Assembly: GCF_012396015.1 (NCBI RefSeq)
Contig: NZ_JAAXOQ010000010.1
Span: 93,724 to 157,723 of the forward strand
DNA length: 64,000 nt
Source of the DNA: Tsukamurella spumae
Lineage (GTDB): Bacteria > Actinomycetota > Actinomycetes > Mycobacteriales > Mycobacteriaceae
Direction: 5' to 3'
The notes under the pieces are model-generated. The model had not been told where the DNA came from, did not search any database, and worked only from the letters and a program-made list of their open reading frames with translations. Of the stretch, positions 61,093 to 64,000 are shown one piece after another. A program made the position numbers and the translations under genes. Position 1 is the first letter of the stretch. Each line of letters begins with the position of its first letter.

Positions 61093-61128
61093 AAAGCCGG
61101 TGGCCCGGTGAAACGGGCCACCGGCTTT
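61093..61128 (+). terminator. Terminator of the atp operon
   Basis: A 15-bp perfect stem (AAAGCCGGTGGCCCG and its complement) with loop GTGAAA ends in TTT; it is the strongest classical intrinsic terminator in the window. Confidence 0.9.
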
Positions 61129-61150
61129 CTGCTATTCGCACACGAGACGG

Positions 61151-61588
61151 GTGAGGGCGGGCGCGATGGCCGGCCTGGTGTTCGGCGTGACCGTGGCGGT
61201 CCTCGTCCTGCTCCTGGTCGGTGCCCTCGTGGTGCTGCGCCTGTACAGCCTGCGCGTCGCCGGCGTCCCGATCATCCTGCGGTACTTGCCCGCTGAGGAC
61301 GAGCACGGCTGGCGGCACGGGACGCTGCGGTACGACGATCACGAGCTGCGGTACTACCGCCTGTCGAGCGTGCGGCTCGGCCCCAGCTGGACGCTGCCGC
61401 GCAGCGGCACCGAGATCGTCGGGCGCCGCGCGCCGCGCGGCACCGAGCTGGACGTGATCGATCCCGACATGGTGATCGTGCATGCGGTCACGCCCGACGG
61501 GGAGACCGAGCTCGCCTTCGCGCGGGACGGGCTGACCGCGTTCCAGTCCTGGCTCGAGTCCAGGCCCAGCCCGCGTCGTCAGTCCTGA
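61151..61588 (+). CDS. DUF2550 membrane protein (Rv1312-like)
   Basis: A 145-residue protein with one N-terminal membrane helix ([24 protein letters not shown]) and a cytosolic domain with [27 protein letters not shown] and [14 protein letters not shown], the core of DUF2550. It occupies the Rv1312 position after atpC. Start GTG 61151 or ATG 61166. Its 3' end overlaps the convergent adenosyltransferase gene by 10 bp. Function unknown. Confidence 0.88.
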   Translation: MRAGAMAGLVFGVTVAVLVLLLVGALVVLRLYSLRVAGVPIILRYLPAEDEHGWRHGTLRYDDHELRYYRLSSVRLGPSWTLPRSGTEIVGRRAPRGTELDVIDPDMVIVHAVTPDGETELAFARDGLTAFQSWLESRPSPRRQS

Positions 61589-62157
61589 CGTTCGCCGCCC
61601 GGCACCCACAGCACGTCGCCGCCCGGGTTCGCGACCCGGGAGAGGATGAACAGCAGATCCGAGAGCCGGTTGAGGTACTTGGCCGGCAGCGCCGACACGG
61701 ACTCGCCGTGCTCGGTGACCGCGTCCCACGCCGCGCGCTCGGCCCGCCGGACGACGGTCCGCGCGACGTGCAGGTACGCGGCCAGGGGAGTGCCGCCCGG
61801 CAGGATGAACGAGTCGAGCTTGGGCAGGTCGGCGTTGTACTCGTCGCACCACGCCTCGAGCCGCTCGATGTAGTCGCCGGTCACGCGCAGGGGCGGGTAC
61901 TCCGGATCGGCGACGATGGGGTTCGACAGGTCGGCGCCCACATCGAAGAGTTCGTTCTGGATCCGGACCAGCACGGCGCGCAGGCGCGGTCCGGGATTCC
62001 CGACGGTGACCGCCAGCCCCAGCGCCGCGTTGGCCTCGTCGCAGTCGGCGTAGGCGCGCAGGCGCGAATCGGACTTGGGGACGCGGGAGAAGTCACCGAG
62101 TCCGGTGGTCCCGTCGTCGCCGGTGCGGGTGTAGATGCGGGTGAGGTGGACGGCCAT
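61579..62157 (-). CDS. Cob(I)alamin adenosyltransferase, PduO type
   Basis: A 192-residue enzyme making adenosylcobalamin, cofactor of methylmalonyl-CoA mutase and others. [24 protein letters not shown] is the ATP-binding N-terminus, and [25 protein letters not shown] carries the conserved Arg/Glu helix. ATG 62157 gives the [11 protein letters not shown] start seen in Rv1314c; GTG 62163 is in frame two codons earlier. It is divergent from murA. Confidence 0.93.
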   Translation of the reverse strand: MAVHLTRIYTRTGDDGTTGLGDFSRVPKSDSRLRAYADCDEANAALGLAVTVGNPGPRLRAVLVRIQNELFDVGADLSNPIVADPEYPPLRVTGDYIERLEAWCDEYNADLPKLDSFILPGGTPLAAYLHVARTVVRRAERAAWDAVTEHGESVSALPAKYLNRLSDLLFILSRVANPGGDVLWVPGGERQD

Positions 62158-62192
62158 GGTCACAGGCTGTCACAGGGGGCGGCGCTGTGCCA

Positions 62193-62198
62193 TAGGGT
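62193..62198 (+). promoter_or_regulatory. -10 box TAGGGT of murA
   Basis: TAGGGT is followed by 7 nt and GTG 62206, supporting this start and a leaderless murA transcript that probably continues into the rRNA region. Confidence 0.45.
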
Positions 62199-62205
62199 GA
62201 CCCGT

Positions 62206-63459
62206 GTGGGTGAGAAGTTTCTGGTGCACGGTGGGGCCCGGCTGACGGGCGAGGTCACCGTGGGGGGCGCGAAGAACAGCGTCCTGAAGTTGATGGCGGC
62301 CACGTTGCTCGCCGAGGGCACCTCGGTGCTCACGAACTGCCCCGAGATCCTGGACGTGCCGCTGATGGCGGACGTGCTCCGGGGTCTCGGTGCCGAGGTG
62401 GAGCTCCAGGGGGACACGGCGCGCATCACGACTCCCGCGGTGCTGAACCACCGTGCGGACTTCGACGCGGTCAAGCAGTTCCGCGCGTCGGTGTGCGTGC
62501 TCGGCCCGTTGATGGCGCGCGAGCGCCGAGCGGTGGTGGCTCTCCCCGGTGGAGACGCGATCGGCTCGCGCCCGCTGGACATGCATCAGTCCGGGCTGCG
62601 CGCGCTCGGTGCGACCAGCTCGATCGAGCACGGCTGTGTGGTCGCGCAGGCGGATGCGTTGACCGGGGCGGAGATCACGCTCGAGTTCCCGTCGGTGGGC
62701 GCCACCGAGAACATCCTCATGGCCGCGGTCCTGGCGACGGGGCTGACCGTGATCAGCAACGTGGCGCGGGAGCCGGAGATCGTCGACCTGTGCTCGATGC
62801 TCGTCCAGATGGGCGCGGACATCGAGGGGATCGGCACCGACACGCTGATGGTGCGTGGGGTGGACAAGCTCCATCCCACGGAGCACCGCGTGATCGGCGA
62901 CCGGATCGTCGCGGCCACGTGGGGCTTCGCCGCCGTGATGACGCGTGGGGACATCACCGTCAACGGCATCGCGCCCGACACGCTCGGGGTCGTCCTGCAG
63001 AAGCTGCAGGACGCCGGGGCGACGGTGACCGAACGCGCGGACGGGTTCCGGATCGCGTCGCCGGAGCGGCCGCGCGCCGTGAACGTGGCGACGCTGCCCT
63101 TCCCGGGGTTCCCGACGGACCTGCAGCCGATGGCCATCGGCATGGCGTGCGTCGCGGACGGCACGTCGATGATCACGGAGAACGTCTTCGAGGCGCGGTT
63201 CCGGTTCGTCGAGGAGATGGTGCGCCTGGGCGCCGACGCCCGGACCGACGGGCATCACGCGGTGATCCGGGGAGTCGAGCAGCTCTCGAGTGCGCCCGTG
63301 TGGTCCACCGACATCCGCGCCGGCGTGGGCCTGGTCCTGGCCGGCCTCTGTGCCGACGGGGTGACCGAGGTGCACGACGTGTTCCACATCGACCGCGGCT
63401 ACCCGAACTTCGTCGGCAACGTGACGGCGCTCGGAGGCCGGATCGAACGCGTCTCGTGA
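62206..63459 (+). CDS. murA: UDP-N-acetylglucosamine 1-carboxyvinyltransferase
   Basis: A 417-residue enzyme for the first committed step of peptidoglycan synthesis. [17 protein letters not shown] carries the catalytic Lys, [11 protein letters not shown] the substrate site, and [15 protein letters not shown] is the mobile loop. The Cys that fosfomycin attacks in other bacteria is Asp here (D117), as in M. tuberculosis, which predicts natural fosfomycin resistance. GTG 62206 aligns with the M. tuberculosis start. It is the last gene before the rRNA promoters, as Rv1315 precedes rrs. Confidence 0.97.
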   Translation: MGEKFLVHGGARLTGEVTVGGAKNSVLKLMAATLLAEGTSVLTNCPEILDVPLMADVLRGLGAEVELQGDTARITTPAVLNHRADFDAVKQFRASVCVLGPLMARERRAVVALPGGDAIGSRPLDMHQSGLRALGATSSIEHGCVVAQADALTGAEITLEFPSVGATENILMAAVLATGLTVISNVAREPEIVDLCSMLVQMGADIEGIGTDTLMVRGVDKLHPTEHRVIGDRIVAATWGFAAVMTRGDITVNGIAPDTLGVVLQKLQDAGATVTERADGFRIASPERPRAVNVATLPFPGFPTDLQPMAIGMACVADGTSMITENVFEARFRFVEEMVRLGADARTDGHHAVIRGVEQLSSAPVWSTDIRAGVGLVLAGLCADGVTEVHDVFHIDRGYPNFVGNVTALGGRIERVS

Positions 63460-63726
63460 GCACGGATCGGTGGGACCACCTGCCGATTTGTGTTCGGAGT
63501 TCGACGTGTGTAACTTATATCGAGTCAGCAGCGCCCAGGCGCCGCCCGGCAAGGCCCACAGCAGTCCAATGAATCTGGATCTCGACGTGTCGCCGGAAGT
63601 TCGGAAACCGGGAAGATTCGCAAGGATCATCGCGCTGACCACCACGGAAGAGAAGCCTTCTCCTCGACTCCGCTCTGCGGGATCGTGTGGTTTCTCCATG
63701 TGGTGAGCGGTTCGGAACGCCGAATC
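63460..63726 (+). promoter_or_regulatory. murA-rrn spacer with a possible distal promoter
   Basis: No credible gene is present. An AT-richer patch has TATATC (63516-63521) with TTCGGA 17 bp upstream (63493-63498), which may be a weak distal rRNA promoter. The rest, 63530-63720, has no motif I can name. Confidence 0.3.
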
Positions 63727-63791
63727 GTGGCCCGCGAGAGCGAGTTGCGAACGAAATTCCGGCCTGCTAGGCTAGAACGGTTGCTCCGAGC
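63727..63791 (+). promoter_or_regulatory. rRNA operon promoter, copy 1
   Basis: A 65-bp unit: an upstream GC-rich part ending GAGCGAG, -35 TTGCGA (63745-63750), a 17-bp spacer, -10 TAGGCT (63768-63773) and GAACGGTTGCTCCGAGC after the start. It is repeated 157 bp downstream at 57 of 65 positions. Confidence 0.8.
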
Positions 63792-63883
63792 AGCCAGCCC
63801 CACGAAAGCAAGACACTTTCGGGCGCCCAGCGCGGTCGAGAGGGTTCAGCTGTGGGACTGACCGGTTCGAAGTGCTTCCGAGG

Positions 63884-63948
63884 GTGGCCCGCGAGAGCGA
63901 GTTGCACACGGATTTCCGATCTGCTAAGCTTGAACGGTTGCTCCGAGC
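63884..63948 (+). promoter_or_regulatory. rRNA operon promoter, copy 2
   Basis: The second copy has -35 TTGCAC (63902-63907), a 17-bp spacer and -10 TAAGCT (63925-63930), with the same 22-bp upstream part and the same 17 bp after the -10. Being closer to the rRNA genes and with the better -10, it may be the main promoter. Confidence 0.8.
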
Positions 63949-64000
63949 GGGCCGGCCAGGGTTTTTGACTGGTTGGTTTGGAGAGAGTAGCATGGACTGC
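63949..64000 (+). other. Start of the pre-rRNA leader
   Basis: The last 52 bp contain a TTTTTG run and GGTTGGTTTGGAGAG, similar to leader sequences seen upstream of mycobacterial 16S genes and involved in antitermination and processing. The 16S gene itself is not reached. Confidence 0.5.

Noticed and set aside
63470..63706. 78-codon open frame between murA and the rRNA promoters
   Set aside because: No ribosome-binding site, no protein-like hydrophobic pattern, and it lies in a promoter region.
63740..64000. 16S rRNA gene
   Set aside because: Promoters and the leader are present but the 16S 5' end is not reached within the window.

Overview
The window is very GC-rich, densely coded DNA from an actinobacterium of the mycolic-acid group (Mycobacteriales). 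Family-level evidence for this is the fused acyltransferase/E1 2-oxoglutarate enzyme Kgd, a full mce lipid-import operon with two YrbE permeases and six Mce proteins, an AtpF-AtpH (b/delta) fusion in the ATP synthase operon, an Asp-type MurA, and a gene order from argS to the rRNA promoter that follows Mycobacterium tuberculosis Rv1292-Rv1315-rrs. The species cannot be fixed from this alone; a Tsukamurella-like relative is my low-confidence guess.

Layout. 0-8.4 kb is mixed accessory and metabolic genes: a truncated conserved protein, a GH13 alpha-glucosidase divergent from a LacI-type regulator, a SUFU-domain protein, CorA, a lone OpuAC-like lipoprotein, a frameshifted lipoprotein gene, and a short-chain dehydrogenase divergent from a TetR regulator. 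8.4-13.4 kb holds kgd with a small membrane protein downstream and an Rv1249c-like protein upstream. 13.5-18.2 kb holds a thioesterase, a GNAT acetyltransferase, and the HelZ-type SNF2 helicase with a SWIM zinc-finger protein. 18.3-22.8 kb holds a VapBC-type toxin-antitoxin pair and an Rv1277/Rv1278-like SbcD/SbcC pair. 23-28.5 kb holds an SRPBCC protein, a CtpE-type P-ATPase, a FUSC membrane protein and a lipoprotein that looks like a dead trypsin-like protease.

28.6-64 kb is the conserved block: tRNA-Arg(CCG), argS, lysA, hom, thrC, thrB, rho, rpmE, prfA, prmC, tsaC, wecA, the atp operon, a DUF2550 protein, a PduO-type adenosyltransferase, murA, and the duplicated promoters of a ribosomal RNA operon whose 16S gene starts beyond the window. 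Compared with the M. tuberculosis order, two segments are inserted: a membrane Ser/Thr protein kinase between rho and rpmE, and a complete nine-gene mce operon on the opposite strand between tsaC and wecA.

Regulation can be read in several places. Many single genes have a TANNNT -10 box 6-8 nt before the start codon, the arrangement expected for leaderless mRNAs, and this helped choose starts. Three inverted repeats sit on or beside such -10 boxes (aglA/lacI, the frameshifted lipoprotein gene, and tetR) and look like operators. Strong hairpins close rho, tsaC/mce and atpC. Nothing here looks like a wholly new multi-gene system. The best leads are the mce insertion, the operators, the over-represented word GACGGTGC, the dead protease-like lipoprotein and the repeat-rich Rho N-terminus.
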